DNA of 64,000 bases from Microbacterium sp. MYb66 (GCF_002979435.1 NZ_PCOV01000011.1:1-64000); one strand, 5' to 3'. Positions 16,998 to 26,535 are shown, counted from the stretch's first letter. Numbers and translations are program-made. Notes: generated by a model from the letters alone, not told the origin.

Positions 16998-19526
16998 ATG
17001 GATCAATTTACGCCGACTTCGTTGCCCTCAGCTGTGGCGAAGGTGTTCGAGCTCAACCATCACTCTGTTGAGGGACCGATTAAGATCCACGGCGCGGAGA
17101 TCGATCTCGTCGCAACACCAGTCGGGAATCCGTTCGCTCCGAAGGTCTACATCGAAGTCACTGTCGAGTACGTCAACACGGCGAAATATGGTAAAGATCT
17201 TACGAAGCTGGCGATGATTCATGTGAAGGATCCAGGCGCAACGTGTCTCATCGTCAGTTCGACCGGTTTTACGGCTGATGTACGTGAGCGAGCGGCTGAA
17301 GCACGCATTCAGACACTAACGTATGACGAGCTGTTCGAGAGATTTGAGAAGTTTCAGCCATATGTGGAGATGTATCTTGGTGAATCATCTCGTGCAAATG
17401 AAATTCGCGAACTTGTAGACGTATATGAACGCCCTACGTTCTCGGATTCTCATGGCGAGCACGATGCTTTAGATTGGATGAACGAATGGGTATCCGATTC
17501 AAGTGCTGAAAACTCGTGGCTACTCATCGTCGGTGAATATGGGACGGGAAAATCCGCGCTCACCAAAATGCTCCAGCATGGGTGGCTTCGTAAATATCGA
17601 GAGAATCCTGTAGCTCCCATTCCAGTCCGGATTGAGCTGGGCGACTTCACCAAGCAACTAGACGCGCAGGGCCTTCTCCACCATTTCCTGGATCATAATG
17701 GACTGGGGCACGTTCCTATTGAGTTCTTTTGGTCTTTGATACGGGCCGGACGAGTGGTGCTGATCCTAGACGGCTATGACGAGATGGCGCAATATCTTTC
17801 GCAGCGTGAACGTCGGAGCACACTGAGGGCTCTTGCCGAGCTGTCCAGTGATGGGGTGCGAGGCATCCTCACGAGTCGGCCGAACTATTTCTCCGAGTCG
17901 GAAGAGTTGTCCCTCTTTGACCATCTGTACCGGGAAATATCGATCCGATCTAAGTACGCCGCCGAGGCAAGGGATGAGATCGCCGAACGCGAGAATGAGA
18001 TTGACTCATTGATACAACGGAGCATACTTGATCGCTTCGAGCGAGCACTTCAGGATCTGTCTCCGGACCAGTCAAGAGCACTAGTTGATAGCATTCTGCG
18101 GGAAAAGGTCGACGCTGCCAATATTGTCAAAAAGGTTCTCGATCGCGTCTTCCGATCGACGGGCGAAGGCGCCGAGATTGCACTTTCCGGGAAGCCTGTG
18201 ATTATCAGCTACTTGATTGAGGTCGCTACGAGCCTCCACGACAGCGATGTTGTGAGGTTGACGGAGTGGGATGTTTACACTCTGATCGTCGACAAACTAG
18301 GTTTGCGGGACCTCGAGCAGACGACTCGAGTCGGGATGGATGAGCGGCGTCAATTTCTTCAGAGATTGGCAGTGCACATGGCAACCAATGGGCGAAGAGA
18401 GGTCGATGAGGAGAGTTTTCGAGATTTGGTCGAGACGGTTTTTGCGCGCCAAGTCAAGAAGTACACGGGAAACGCGCGGGTCGTTGAGGTGGACGGCCTG
18501 TTTGAAGATCTTCGACGGTCGGGAACGCTCACTAGGAGCGAAGACCGCAGCGGCCTCGGTTGGAGGTTCTCTCATAACTCGCTCAAAGAGTTCTTGGTGG
18601 CGGAATCTCTGATTGATGATCTTAAGAAGGGAAATGCACTAGTTTCGACACCTCCTGTCTCCGATGCAATGCGCGCTTTTGCAGCATCTAGCGATGTCAG
18701 TAGTGATGTTCTTCTGCGAAGTTTGTCTGCGGCATGGGCGGACATCGCGTCCAACCCCGCGGTTGGTACCTATGTAAGCCTCGTTTGGGATGTTCTGCCG
18801 ACTCAATCTGGGTCGGAGTCGCGGCTGTCGAGCATCGCTGGTTCCCCTGTGCGGGTACAGGGTGTGCAGTTGGCATCGATTGCACTGTCCACGGCGGAGC
18901 GGCCAAGCTCCTTCCCGTCGGGCAACTTCCGTAACTGCGTGCTGCTTGATGTCACACTCCAGGCGGCGCACCTTGGCGGGGCCGACTTCAGTGGGTCATT
19001 GCTCGAGGCTGTTGTCTTTGATGACGCTGAACTAACGGGGGTGACGTTCGACGAAGCGGTCCTCGTTGATGTCAGCATCTCAAGAGCGATGCTCGATGGA
19101 GCGAGCTTCCTCGGCGTGAACAGTGACCTCTCGCTTCTTGTGGACACTCGTGATGGCATCCGACGAGTGGAAGGGAAGTCCGCTATCGGGCTCTTGGCGT
19201 ACTTGGGGGCGCGCACCGACGAGATCGAACCGTACTTCGTATGGATGCACCATCCGAAGTTCTCAATCGTGGAAAAGATCTCGAGCAAGATCCTTGAGGG
19301 CGGCCTTCGTCAGCGACGCGGGCTTGAGCAGCGCGGAGCCGCAGCGGCCGACACTAAGTATGCCCGGGCCTTTGTCAGGCACCTGGAAACGACAGGCTTG
19401 ATCGCGACTCCGTTGGGGCGCACGGATCTTGTAGAGATCACTTCTGAGGGTCGAACTCAGCTCGCTCTCATCCAAAGTGGACGGGGGCTCCCTGAGGCAG
19501 TGTTGAACTTCCTCAACGAAGCGTGA
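16998..19526 (+). CDS. STAND NTPase: REase-like domain + NACHT + pentapeptide repeats + winged helix (candidate anti-phage protein)
   Basis: An 842-residue multidomain protein. Residues 1-118 look like a PD-(D/E)XK restriction-endonuclease fold: GAEIDLVAT (Asp36), YIEVTV (Glu53; the usual ExK Lys is Thr55), then LIVSSTGFTADVRERAAEA and a C-terminal LTYDELFERF, as in Mrr-like domains. Residues 174-300 form a NACHT NTPase: Walker A GEYGTGKS (Lys185), Walker B VVLILDGYDEM (253-263) and sensor LTSRPNYF (291-298). FSHNSLKEFLVAESL (525-539) ends the NACHT winged-helix region. Residues 645-705 carry pentapeptide-like repeats, and residues 755-842 a winged helix. GC content is near 50-55% against about 70% around it, a sign of transfer. 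The gene stands alone. Family knowledge (Avs, bNACHT) suggests nuclease-mediated abortive defence; that role is inferred. Confidence 0.85.
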   Translation: MDQFTPTSLPSAVAKVFELNHHSVEGPIKIHGAEIDLVATPVGNPFAPKVYIEVTVEYVNTAKYGKDLTKLAMIHVKDPGATCLIVSSTGFTADVRERAAEARIQTLTYDELFERFEKFQPYVEMYLGESSRANEIRELVDVYERPTFSDSHGEHDALDWMNEWVSDSSAENSWLLIVGEYGTGKSALTKMLQHGWLRKYRENPVAPIPVRIELGDFTKQLDAQGLLHHFLDHNGLGHVPIEFFWSLIRAGRVVLILDGYDEMAQYLSQRERRSTLRALAELSSDGVRGILTSRPNYFSESEELSLFDHLYREISIRSKYAAEARDEIAERENEIDSLIQRSILDRFERALQDLSPDQSRALVDSILREKVDAANIVKKVLDRVFRSTGEGAEIALSGKPVIISYLIEVATSLHDSDVVRLTEWDVYTLIVDKLGLRDLEQTTRVGMDERRQFLQRLAVHMATNGRREVDEESFRDLVETVFARQVKKYTGNARVVEVDGLFEDLRRSGTLTRSEDRSGLGWRFSHNSLKEFLVAESLIDDLKKGNALVSTPPVSDAMRAFAASSDVSSDVLLRSLSAAWADIASNPAVGTYVSLVWDVLPTQSGSESRLSSIAGSPVRVQGVQLASIALSTAERPSSFPSGNFRNCVLLDVTLQAAHLGGADFSGSLLEAVVFDDAELTGVTFDEAVLVDVSISRAMLDGASFLGVNSDLSLLVDTRDGIRRVEGKSAIGLLAYLGARTDEIEPYFVWMHHPKFSIVEKISSKILEGGLRQRRGLEQRGAAAADTKYARAFVRHLETTGLIATPLGRTDLVEITSEGRTQLALIQSGRGLPEAVLNFLNEA

Positions 19527-19659
19527 AGGGTCTTTTTGTGCTGGTGCGCTGATGCGCCGCAGGGGCCAAAGGGATGTGGCATTACTGCAGAGCGTTGCTG
19601 TCAGCAGCGATGCGTGTGATCGGATGGATGCACTGTCCTCCTGCGAGTTTGTAACCCGA

Positions 19660-20619
19660 TCACGCGCTCCCGGCCACGGCACGCGCGTAGCGCTCCGAGA
19701 GCAGCTGCAGCCGCGGGATCAGCTCGGGCGGGCTCTCGACCGTGAAGTCCATCATCAGCATCCCGATGTAGGCGGCGACGGTGTCGAGACTGTCGGCGCC
19801 GGTGACGAGGATGCAGTGCTCGTCGTCGACCGGTTCGACCACGCCGACCGCGGCGTGGATCCGGTCGAGCACGGCCGCGGCGGGGGCGTCGATCCGCAGC
19901 CGGGCGTGCACGGCCCATCCGCTCACCGCGATCGTCCGCATCGCGAAGGCCGTGTAGTCGCCGCCCGGCAGCGGCTGCGGATCGAAGCGTCGACGCGTCG
20001 GCATCCGCAGCGCCATCCAGTCGACCCGATACGTGCTCCATTCCCCGCTCTGCGGGTCTCGCGCCACGAGATGCCACCGCCGCACCCAGGTGAGCAGTCG
20101 GTACGGCTCCACCAGCACGGGCGCGCCCTCGTAGTCGAAGCGCAGCCATTCCTCGTTGCGGATCGCGTTCGCGATGGCCTGCAGCGCGGCGGCGTCGACC
20201 TCGGGGTCGGGGGCATCGGTGTCGTTGTTCTCCGGAGCGCGGTCGACGCTCGAGCGGAGCGCATCGACCGTCGGGCGCAGATGCGACGGCAGCACCTGCT
20301 CCAGCTTCGCCAAGGCTCTCGCGCCGGACTCCGCGATTCCCGCGATACCGGCCGCGGCGCGCAGCCCGACGGTGACGGCCACGGCCTCCTCGTCGTCGAG
20401 CAGCAGCGGGGGCAGCTTTCCGCCGGCTCCGAGACGGTATCCACCGACGGATCCTCGCGTGGCGTCGACCGGGTAGCCGAGGTCGCGCAGGCGCTTGACG
20501 TCGTGCCGGACGGTGCGCGACGAGACGCCGAGCCGCGACGCGAGTTCGCTGCCCGAGCGTTCCGGGCCGGTCTGCAGCAGAGCCAGCAGCGCGAGCAGTC
20601 GTGCGGTGGGATCAGCCAT
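19660..20619 (-). CDS. WYL-domain transcriptional regulator with N-terminal HTH
   Basis: A 319-residue regulator. Residues 1-60 form a DeoR-like helix-turn-helix (LASRLGVSSRTVRHDVKRL), followed by GYRLGAGGKLPPLLLDDEE, which is standard for YafY-type proteins, then a WYL domain around residues 145-215 (RNEEWLRFDYEG ... WYL-equivalent WHLVARDP) and a WCX region at the C-terminus. WYL domains sense small ligands or nucleic-acid fragments. GGAG precedes the ATG at 20619, which I prefer over the upstream ATG at 20643. It is divergent from the epoxide hydrolase, and an inverted repeat lies between them, so it probably controls that gene and itself. Confidence 0.88.
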   Translation of the reverse strand: MADPTARLLALLALLQTGPERSGSELASRLGVSSRTVRHDVKRLRDLGYPVDATRGSVGGYRLGAGGKLPPLLLDDEEAVAVTVGLRAAAGIAGIAESGARALAKLEQVLPSHLRPTVDALRSSVDRAPENNDTDAPDPEVDAAALQAIANAIRNEEWLRFDYEGAPVLVEPYRLLTWVRRWHLVARDPQSGEWSTYRVDWMALRMPTRRRFDPQPLPGGDYTAFAMRTIAVSGWAVHARLRIDAPAAAVLDRIHAAVGVVEPVDDEHCILVTGADSLDTVAAYIGMLMMDFTVESPPELIPRLQLLSERYARAVAGSA

Positions 20620-20644
20620 CGGAACTCCTCGAAAGTCATTCATC

Positions 20645-20669
20645 CATTAGGAACACATCCAACCTAATG
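20645..20669. promoter_or_regulatory. Inverted repeat in WYL regulator / hydrolase divergent promoter
   Basis: CATTAGG (20645-20651) and CCTAATG (20663-20669) form perfect 7-bp arms around an 11-bp spacer, between the divergent WYL regulator and epoxide hydrolase. It lies just upstream of the hydrolase -10 (TACCTT, 20676-20681). Position and symmetry suit an operator for the WYL protein; this is inference. Confidence 0.45.
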
Positions 20670-20687
20670 CGCTTCTACCTTCGAGAT

Positions 20688-21827
20688 ATGGAAAACACGA
20701 CGCTCGCCTTCCGCCCTTTCACCGTCTCGGTCTCCGCAGCCGAGGTCGCCGATCTCCACGATCGTCTCGCCCGCACCCGCCTTCCGCAGCCGTCGCCCAC
20801 GGATGACTGGGATGCCGGCACCCCCAACTCGTACCTTCGCGAGGCTGTCGCGGCCTGGCGCGACTTCGACTGGGCGGCCGCCCAGGAGCGGATCAACGCC
20901 GTTCCGCACTTCACGACCGAGGTCGACGGCCAGACCATCCACTTCCTCCATGTGCGGTCGGCGCACGAAGACGCGACGCCGCTGCTGCTCGCGCACACGT
21001 ATCCCGGGTCGTCCGTCGACTACCTCGACCTGATCGACCAGCTCGTCGACCCGGTGGCGCACGGGGGGCGCGCCGAAGACGCCTTCGACGTGGTGATCCC
21101 GGATGCACCGGGCTACGGCTTCTCGCAGCCGCTCTCCTCCGCGGGGTGGACGACGGCTCGCGTGGCCGGCGCCTACGACCGCCTCATGCGCGGCCTCGGG
21201 TACGACAGCTACGGCATCCACGGCTCCGACAACGGCGCGATGGTCGCCCGTGAGTTGGGGCTGCTCGAGCCCGAAGGCTTCCTCGGACTCCACGTGCTGC
21301 AGCTGTTCTCCTTTCCCTCGGGAGACCCGGCGGAGTTCGAGAAGCTGGAGCCGGCGGACTATGCGGGTCTCGAACACATGCAGTGGTTCCAGTCGGTCGG
21401 CGGATACAACGCGATGAACTCGTCCCGTCCGCAGACCGTGTCGGTGGGGATCAGCGACTCCCCGGTCGGGCTGCTGGCGTACAGCGAGCTGTTCAACTCC
21501 TTCGGCAACGGCACCTCGCTCGTGCCGCTGGAGTCGATCCTGCTCGAGGTCAGCGTGAACTGGTTCGCCAACGCCGCCTCCGGGATGAGCCGCAGCTACC
21601 TGGAGAATGCCAGGGCGGATGCCGCGGACGGGGAGGCTGCGCCACCGGTCAATGCCGCGCGGACCGGGGTCGCCGTGTTCGCGGACGACTTCCAGACGAT
21701 CCGGGTCTTCGCCGAGCGCGACAACTCGAACATCGTGCACTGGAGCCGTTTCGATGAGGGAGGCCACTTCGCCGCCCTGGAGCGCCCCGAGGTGCTCGCC
21801 GCCGACATCCGCACGTTCTTCGCCTGA
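20688..21827 (+). CDS. Epoxide hydrolase-like alpha/beta hydrolase
   Basis: A 379-residue protein of the microsomal-type epoxide hydrolase group. An N-terminal EHN lid (FRPFTVSVSAAEVADLHDRL, then LPQPSPTDDWDAGT) precedes the hydrolase core. The oxyanion motif is HTYPGS, the nucleophile elbow GSDNGAM supplies the catalytic Asp, and EGGHFAALERPEVL supplies the catalytic His. It should open an epoxide to a diol, or act as a related hydrolase; the substrate is unknown. TACCTT lies 6 nt before the ATG at 20688, so the start is leaderless. Probably regulated by the divergent WYL protein. Confidence 0.85.
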   Translation: MENTTLAFRPFTVSVSAAEVADLHDRLARTRLPQPSPTDDWDAGTPNSYLREAVAAWRDFDWAAAQERINAVPHFTTEVDGQTIHFLHVRSAHEDATPLLLAHTYPGSSVDYLDLIDQLVDPVAHGGRAEDAFDVVIPDAPGYGFSQPLSSAGWTTARVAGAYDRLMRGLGYDSYGIHGSDNGAMVARELGLLEPEGFLGLHVLQLFSFPSGDPAEFEKLEPADYAGLEHMQWFQSVGGYNAMNSSRPQTVSVGISDSPVGLLAYSELFNSFGNGTSLVPLESILLEVSVNWFANAASGMSRSYLENARADAADGEAAPPVNAARTGVAVFADDFQTIRVFAERDNSNIVHWSRFDEGGHFAALERPEVLAADIRTFFA

Positions 21828-21900
21828 TCGCACGAGTCACCGACCCACCCCTCTCGGCGCGAGAGGGGCGGGTCGGCGGGTCGAGGGATAGCATGTCGGC

Positions 21901-22383
21901 ATGGTCGAGGGGTGGAGCGAGTTCAATGTCGCGATGGCGGGCGCGACCGCTGCTCTCGCCGGACTCGTGATCGTGGCGGCGAGCGTGAACATCTCCGAGA
22001 TCGTGAAGTCGCGGACGCTCACCGCGCGGCTGCTCGCCGGCATCGCCGCGCTGCTCCTCGCGCTGGCCGTGTCCGCGCTCGGACTCGTGCCCGGCATCGA
22101 CGAGGCATGGTTCGGCGCGGTGACCGTCGTGGTCGCACTGCTGGCGTCGGTGTTCCAGGTGCATGCGACGCGTCTCATCGCGACCGACCCCAACCCCGAG
22201 GATCGCGCTCGTCCGCTCAAGTACCTGATCGGGTTCCTGCCGATCCTCGCGTACCTCGTCGCGGGCGCGCTGGTCTGGCTCGGCCACCCGGCCGGGTTCT
22301 ACGCCGCTGCCGCCGGGTGCCTGCTCGCGATCCTCTCGGCCGTCGTGGTGTCGTGGGTCGCGCTGGTCGAGGTCCTGCGCTGA
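21901..22383 (+). CDS. Four-helix integral membrane protein, unknown function
   Basis: A 160-residue protein with four clear hydrophobic helices (about residues 10-30, 43-63, 68-88 and 105-150 in two close segments) and few charged loops. I recognise no family. TAGCAT is placed 6 nt before the ATG, supporting a leaderless start at 21901. It is convergent with the DUF1801 gene and has normal GC-rich codon use. Confidence 0.6.
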   Translation: MVEGWSEFNVAMAGATAALAGLVIVAASVNISEIVKSRTLTARLLAGIAALLLALAVSALGLVPGIDEAWFGAVTVVVALLASVFQVHATRLIATDPNPEDRARPLKYLIGFLPILAYLVAGALVWLGHPAGFYAAAAGCLLAILSAVVVSWVALVEVLR

Positions 22384-22411
22384 GAAGCGCCGCGGCCGGG
22401 TCGGAGGCTCC

Positions 22412-22837
22412 TCAGCCGGTGACGGTCAGCTGCACCTCGGGAGTGCCGCCGGCCTCGACCCAGGCGAGTGAGCGTTCCAGGATCCCGCGCAGCACATCGA
22501 GGTCGATCTGCTCGAGGTCTTTGATGTACAGGCATCCGACGCCCGTGGTGTGCGGTCCGAGCTCCGCCAGGGCCTCGGCATGTGCGCCGACCCCGTCGAA
22601 CAGGTAGATCGTCGTCGCCGCCTTGCGCGGGGCGAAGCCGAGCAGCCCGCTGTCGCCCTCGGTTCCGGTCGGATAGCGGTAGTGGCAGGAGCCGAACCCG
22701 ATGATCGTGCCCCACGTCTGCGGTTCGCGTCCGGTGATCTCCTGCATGAGCGCGGTCAGCGTCTCGGCATCGCGGCGGCGCACGGCGGGGGAGGAGCGGG
22801 CGATGAGTCCCGCGACGTCGTCGCCGGTCGGCTTCAC
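22412..22837 (-). CDS. DUF1801 (YdhG/YjhX-like) domain protein
   Basis: A 141-residue DUF1801 protein with the typical DAETLTALMQEITGREPQ opening, TWGTIIGFGSCHYRYPTG core and GFAPRKAATTIYLF strand. These proteins share the YdhG fold; their function is unproven. The GTG start at 22837 overlaps the stop of the upstream HhH-GPD gene (GTGA), so the two are translationally coupled in an operon. A role in stress or DNA-related metabolism is only suggested by this partner. Confidence 0.8.
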   Translation of the reverse strand: MKPTGDDVAGLIARSSPAVRRRDAETLTALMQEITGREPQTWGTIIGFGSCHYRYPTGTEGDSGLLGFAPRKAATTIYLFDGVGAHAEALAELGPHTTGVGCLYIKDLEQIDLDVLRGILERSLAWVEAGGTPEVQLTVTG

Positions 22838-23406
22838 TTCTTCTCCTTGGCCGCGGCCTTCATGGCCTTCTTGTGCTCGCGGACCTTCACGAGCGAGTCG
22901 GGCGAGACGATGTCGGCCACGCTGCGGTAGGAGCCCTCGTCACCGTAGGGAGCGGAAGCCTCGCGCCAGCCCTCGCCCGTGAAGCCGTACTGCTTGCCGA
23001 GGAGGGCGAGGAAGATCTTCGCCTTCTGCTCGCCGAATCCGGGAAGAGCCTTCAGTCGCTTCAGTACGTCGGCCCCGGAGGGTTCGCCCTCGGTCCACAG
23101 GGCTGCGGCGTCACCGCCCCAGTCGTCGACCAGCGTCTGGCAGAGCGTCTGCACGCGCGTCGCCATGGACCCTGGGAACCGATGGACGGCGGGCGTCTGC
23201 CGGAAAGCCTCGAGGAACTCGTCGGGAGCCATGCCGGCGATCGCGGCCGCATCCGATGCGCCGGTGCGCTGCTCGATCTTGAGCGGACCCGCGAACGCGG
23301 TCTCCATCGGAACCTGCTGATCCAGCAGCATCCCCACCAGGAGGGCAAGAGGATTGTCGGTCAGCAGCTCGTCGGCGGCGGTGTCTCCGGTGATGTGAAG
23401 GGCCAT
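22834..23406 (-). CDS. HhH-GPD family protein (DNA glycosylase-like)
   Basis: A 190-residue helix-hairpin-helix GPD-type protein. LALLVGMLLDQQVPMETAFAG resembles the first helices of EndoIII/AlkA-fold glycosylases, and LKALPGFGEQKAKIFLALL is the HhH hairpin (L-P-G-x-G). The motif-distal catalytic Asp of true glycosylases is not evident, and there is no C-terminal iron-sulfur Cys cluster, so base-excision activity is uncertain. The C-terminus is Lys-rich. The ATG at 23406 has GACACT 6 nt upstream. It overlaps the DUF1801 gene by 4 bp and is its operon partner. Confidence 0.75.
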   Translation of the reverse strand: MALHITGDTAADELLTDNPLALLVGMLLDQQVPMETAFAGPLKIEQRTGASDAAAIAGMAPDEFLEAFRQTPAVHRFPGSMATRVQTLCQTLVDDWGGDAAALWTEGEPSGADVLKRLKALPGFGEQKAKIFLALLGKQYGFTGEGWREASAPYGDEGSYRSVADIVSPDSLVKVREHKKAMKAAAKEKK

Positions 23407-23447
23407 GCCTCCAGTGTCCCACCGGATGAAGGAGAGGATGTCGGCAC

Positions 23448-24098
23448 CTAGAGGAAGTAGTAATAGCTGCTGCTCCGGAAGTCGCGGTCGAACCGCTCCT
23501 TGCTGTCGAGTTCGAACACCGGCGGCAGGCGCGGCACCAGATCGAACTCGTCGCGGGACCGGACGGCGGAGCGGAACGCGGTCGTCCATCTGTCGAACTC
23601 TGGCCCCTCCCGGAACGCGGCGGCCTCGGCATCCGTGTGGACGAAGAACACCACCCGTCCCCACGCGACCATGATGCGCCACAGCGCCGGCGAACGGAGT
23701 CCGTCTCGCAGTGTCTCCAGCTCGGCCGGCGTCAGGTCGATGGCGCGATTGCGAGCTTCCGGTTCGAAGGCCCGGAAGACGACGAAGGCCTCAGAGTCGG
23801 AACTCGATCGGGGTCCGGTCGGAATCGCCTGTGCATACCGCCGTGAGACGGCGGTCTGTTTCGTCCGGTCGTAGTTTCCGCCGTCATCGTCGTTGCGGAA
23901 GGCCCGGGCCTGGGCGGCGGAACGGAGCCAGACGTTCACGCGCGGGGTCGTGTCGTGGAGGGCGTCCACGATGATGTTGACCACCTCGGTGCCGAAGGTC
24001 TCGGAGATCCATCGACCCAGCTCCTGCAGTTCGTCGCCGAGCTCGCGGTCGCCACGCAGCACCGCAGCTGTGGCCTCGAACTGCTCGCGATCCTGCAT
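23448..24098 (-). CDS. Hypothetical protein, 216 aa
   Basis: A soluble 216-residue protein with no recognised domain. It contains a helical N-terminal part (about residues 1-45), a middle alpha/beta region with Trp- and Phe-rich strands (WRIMVAWGRVVFFVHTDAE) and an aromatic C-terminus SSSYYYFL. TAGGGT sits exactly 6 nt before the ATG at 24098 (minus strand), a leaderless start. Codon use is a little less GC-biased than its neighbours. It lies between the HhH-GPD operon and hemA, with no obvious functional partner. Confidence 0.6.
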   Translation of the reverse strand: MQDREQFEATAAVLRGDRELGDELQELGRWISETFGTEVVNIIVDALHDTTPRVNVWLRSAAQARAFRNDDDGGNYDRTKQTAVSRRYAQAIPTGPRSSSDSEAFVVFRAFEPEARNRAIDLTPAELETLRDGLRSPALWRIMVAWGRVVFFVHTDAEAAAFREGPEFDRWTTAFRSAVRSRDEFDLVPRLPPVFELDSKERFDRDFRSSSYYYFL

Positions 24099-24123
24099 GG
24101 CGCCACCCTAAGGCAGGGAGACG

Positions 24124-25425
24124 TCAGGCGGTCGCGGCGTCTTCGTCTGCGGAGGCATCGACCTCGGGCGCGATGCCGTACAGCGCGGCCAGCGCCGCGG
24201 TGAACTCGTCGGCCCGGCCCGCGGCGGCGAGCTCGTGGGCACGGACGGTCGGGGTGTGCAGGAGCACGCCCGAGAGGTGACGCAGGGCCTGCTCGACCCT
24301 GCCGTCCTCGTCGCCGCGCGCGCGGGCTCGGTCGATCTCGCGCTCGAGCAGCTCGAAGATGTGGGAGCGGAGTGCGACGACCGACGGGGTCACGCTCTGA
24401 CGGGCGCCCACCACGTGGAAGGTCTCCGCGGCCTCACGGACGACGCTGCGCGCGGCATCCGTCGCCTGCAGCTCTTCGAGCGGCGCGTGCAGGCGGATGG
24501 TCTCCAGGTCGAGGAGCGCGACGCCTTCGAGGGCCGCGACCGCCGGGTCGACGTTGCGCGGCATGCCGAGGTCGACCACGAGCCGGCTGTGCGCGCCGAC
24601 CGGGCAGCCCGCGGCGGCGACGCCGGTCGGGAGCTGCAGGTGCTCGGGTCCGAGCACGGGCTCGGTGGCGGTGGTGCAGGTGATGAGCAGACTCGATCGG
24701 GCGGCCGTGCGGGCGTACTCGTCGCCGGAGATCGGACGGATGCCGTGCTTCGCGGCGAAGACCTCGGCGCGGCCGGAAGGCGAGTACACGGAGATGTTCA
24801 CGGCGCCGCGCTCGCGGAGCGTGGCGAGGGTGACCGCGGCGTAGGCGCCCGTGCCCACCAGCAGCACGCGTTCGGCGGACCAGTCGGCGATGCGGCTGTC
24901 GGCGAGTTCGAGGGCGAGGCGCACGAGCGAGCGACCGGCGCGGCCGAGGGCGGTGACGTTCTTGACCTTGCGCTGCGCCTGACTCGCGCGCTGGAACAGG
25001 CGCTCGAGCTCGGGCGAGGTCGTGCCGTCCTTGCGGGCGGACTTCAGTGCGCGGCGGACCTGACCGGCGATCTCACCCTCGCCGGAGACGACGGATTCGA
25101 GGCCGGAGGCGACGGAGAACAGGTGCTCGGCGACCCGGCGACCGGAGTGCACGGTGTAGGCGCCGTCGAGATCGGCGGCGGGGATGCCGGTCGCGGATTC
25201 GACGGCTTCGATGACCGCTTCGACGCCGATGGCACCGGCGGCGGTGACCGGTTCGTCCATTTCCACGTACGCCTCGAACCGGTTGCACGTCGCGAGGACC
25301 ACTGCACCCTGCACGCACGGCGTCATTCCCACGATGGTGGGAGCGACGTCGTCGGGGGTGCGGCTCAGGCGTTCGAGCAGTTCGAAGGAGGCGGTCTTGT
25401 GACTCGCCGTCACACACAGCAGCAC
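24124..25425 (-). CDS. hemA: Glutamyl-tRNA reductase
   Basis: A 433-residue enzyme that reduces glutamyl-tRNA to glutamate-1-semialdehyde, the first committed step of C5-pathway heme synthesis. The catalytic Cys is in [12 protein letters not shown] (about residue 48), [18 protein letters not shown] is the conserved substrate loop, and [11 protein letters not shown] is the NADPH Rossmann motif, followed by a C-terminal dimerisation helix region. The start is GTG 25425: TACAAT lies exactly 6 nt upstream, the best -10 element in the window, giving a leaderless mRNA. Divergent from hemE; the other heme genes follow on the plus strand. Confidence 0.95.
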   Translation of the reverse strand: MLLCVTASHKTASFELLERLSRTPDDVAPTIVGMTPCVQGAVVLATCNRFEAYVEMDEPVTAAGAIGVEAVIEAVESATGIPAADLDGAYTVHSGRRVAEHLFSVASGLESVVSGEGEIAGQVRRALKSARKDGTTSPELERLFQRASQAQRKVKNVTALGRAGRSLVRLALELADSRIADWSAERVLLVGTGAYAAVTLATLRERGAVNISVYSPSGRAEVFAAKHGIRPISGDEYARTAARSSLLITCTTATEPVLGPEHLQLPTGVAAAGCPVGAHSRLVVDLGMPRNVDPAVAALEGVALLDLETIRLHAPLEELQATDAARSVVREAAETFHVVGARQSVTPSVVALRSHIFELLEREIDRARARGDEDGRVEQALRHLSGVLLHTPTVRAHELAAAGRADEFTAALAALYGIAPEVDASADEDAATA

Positions 25426-25437
25426 GGATCGATTGTA
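25426..25437 (-). promoter_or_regulatory. Leaderless hemA promoter -10
   Basis: On the minus strand TACAAT is followed by exactly six bases (cgatcc) and then the GTG start. This spacing places transcription start at or next to the start codon. No ribosome-binding site is present, so it fixes the hemA start. Confidence 0.6.
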
Positions 25438-25512
25438 CCGGAGTGTTCGCGTGCGGGGATTCGCACGGCTCGACACGGCGGCTCCACAAGAGCGGAATGG
25501 GAGGATGGAGGC

Positions 25513-26535
25513 ATGGCCCTCTCCGACGCCCCGCTTCTGCGCGCCCTCGCCGGCGACCGTCCCACCCACGCCCCGGTGTGGTTCATGCGCCAGGCCGGCA
25601 GGTCGCTCCCCGAGTATCGGGACCTGCGCGTGGGGACGCGGATGCTCGACGCCTGCCTCACGCCCGATCTCGCCGCCGAGATCACCCTGCAGCCGGTGCG
25701 CCGCCACGGCGTGGATGCGGCCGTGTTCTTCAGCGACATCGTCATCCCGCTGCGCCTCGCGGGCGTCGACGTCGAGATCGAGCCCGGTCGCGGACCCGTC
25801 TTCGCGAACCCGGTGCGGACGGCATCCGACGTCGACCGCCTCACCGCGATCGACCCGGAGAGCCTGGACGGCACGGCGATCGCGGAAGCCGTCGGCATCG
25901 TCACGGGGGAGCTGGGCGACACCCCGCTGATCGGATTCGCCGGCGCCCCGTTCACCCTCGCCGCCTACCTCGTCGAGGGCGGCCCCTCCAAGGAGCACCT
26001 CCGCGCCAGGGCCATGATGCACTCCGATCCGGCTTCGTGGAACCGTCTCGCCGGCTGGCTCGCGAAGGTCTCGCGCCGTTTCCTGGAGACGCAGCGCGAC
26101 GCCGGAGCATCCGTCGTGCAGCTCTTCGACAGCTGGGCCGGATCCCTCAGCACCGCCGACTACCGCGCCTTCGTCGCCCCGCACTCCCGCGCTGCGCTCG
26201 AGGGCATCGGCCTGCCCGCCATCCACTTCGGCGTCGGCACCGGCCCGTTCCTCGCCGACATGCGTCTCGACGGCGTCGCCGACGGCGTCGGGGTCGACTG
26301 GCGGCAGCCGCTCGACGACGCAGCCGCGATCCTCGGACCCGACGTCACGGTCCAGGGCAACATCGATCCGGCGCTGCTCTCCGCTCCCTGGCCGGTGCTG
26401 GAGGCGCACGTCCGCGACGTGCTGGAGCGCGGCCGTGCAGCCCGCGCGCACATCCTGAACCTCGGTCACGGCGTCCCGCCGGAGACCGATCCCGACCAGC
26501 TCACCCGCATCGTCGAGCTGGCGCACACGATCTGA
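25513..26535 (+). CDS. hemE: Uroporphyrinogen-III decarboxylase
   Basis: A 340-residue cytoplasmic enzyme that removes four carboxylates from uroporphyrinogen III to give coproporphyrinogen III. The [17 protein letters not shown]-terminal signature, [30 protein letters not shown] (second family signature) and GNIDPALL are all present. GGGAGG at 25499-25504 precedes the ATG at 25513. Divergent from hemA with an 87-bp gap, and 50 bp before cgoX. Confidence 0.96.
   Translation: MALSDAPLLRALAGDRPTHAPVWFMRQAGRSLPEYRDLRVGTRMLDACLTPDLAAEITLQPVRRHGVDAAVFFSDIVIPLRLAGVDVEIEPGRGPVFANPVRTASDVDRLTAIDPESLDGTAIAEAVGIVTGELGDTPLIGFAGAPFTLAAYLVEGGPSKEHLRARAMMHSDPASWNRLAGWLAKVSRRFLETQRDAGASVVQLFDSWAGSLSTADYRAFVAPHSRAALEGIGLPAIHFGVGTGPFLADMRLDGVADGVGVDWRQPLDDAAAILGPDVTVQGNIDPALLSAPWPVLEAHVRDVLERGRAARAHILNLGHGVPPETDPDQLTRIVELAHTI

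Noticed and set aside
19612..19667. Inverted repeat GCGTGTGATCGG / CCGATCACGCGC as an island attachment site
   Set aside because: One mismatch, no integrase, and one arm is the coding end of the WYL gene; no matching copy is seen before the NACHT gene.
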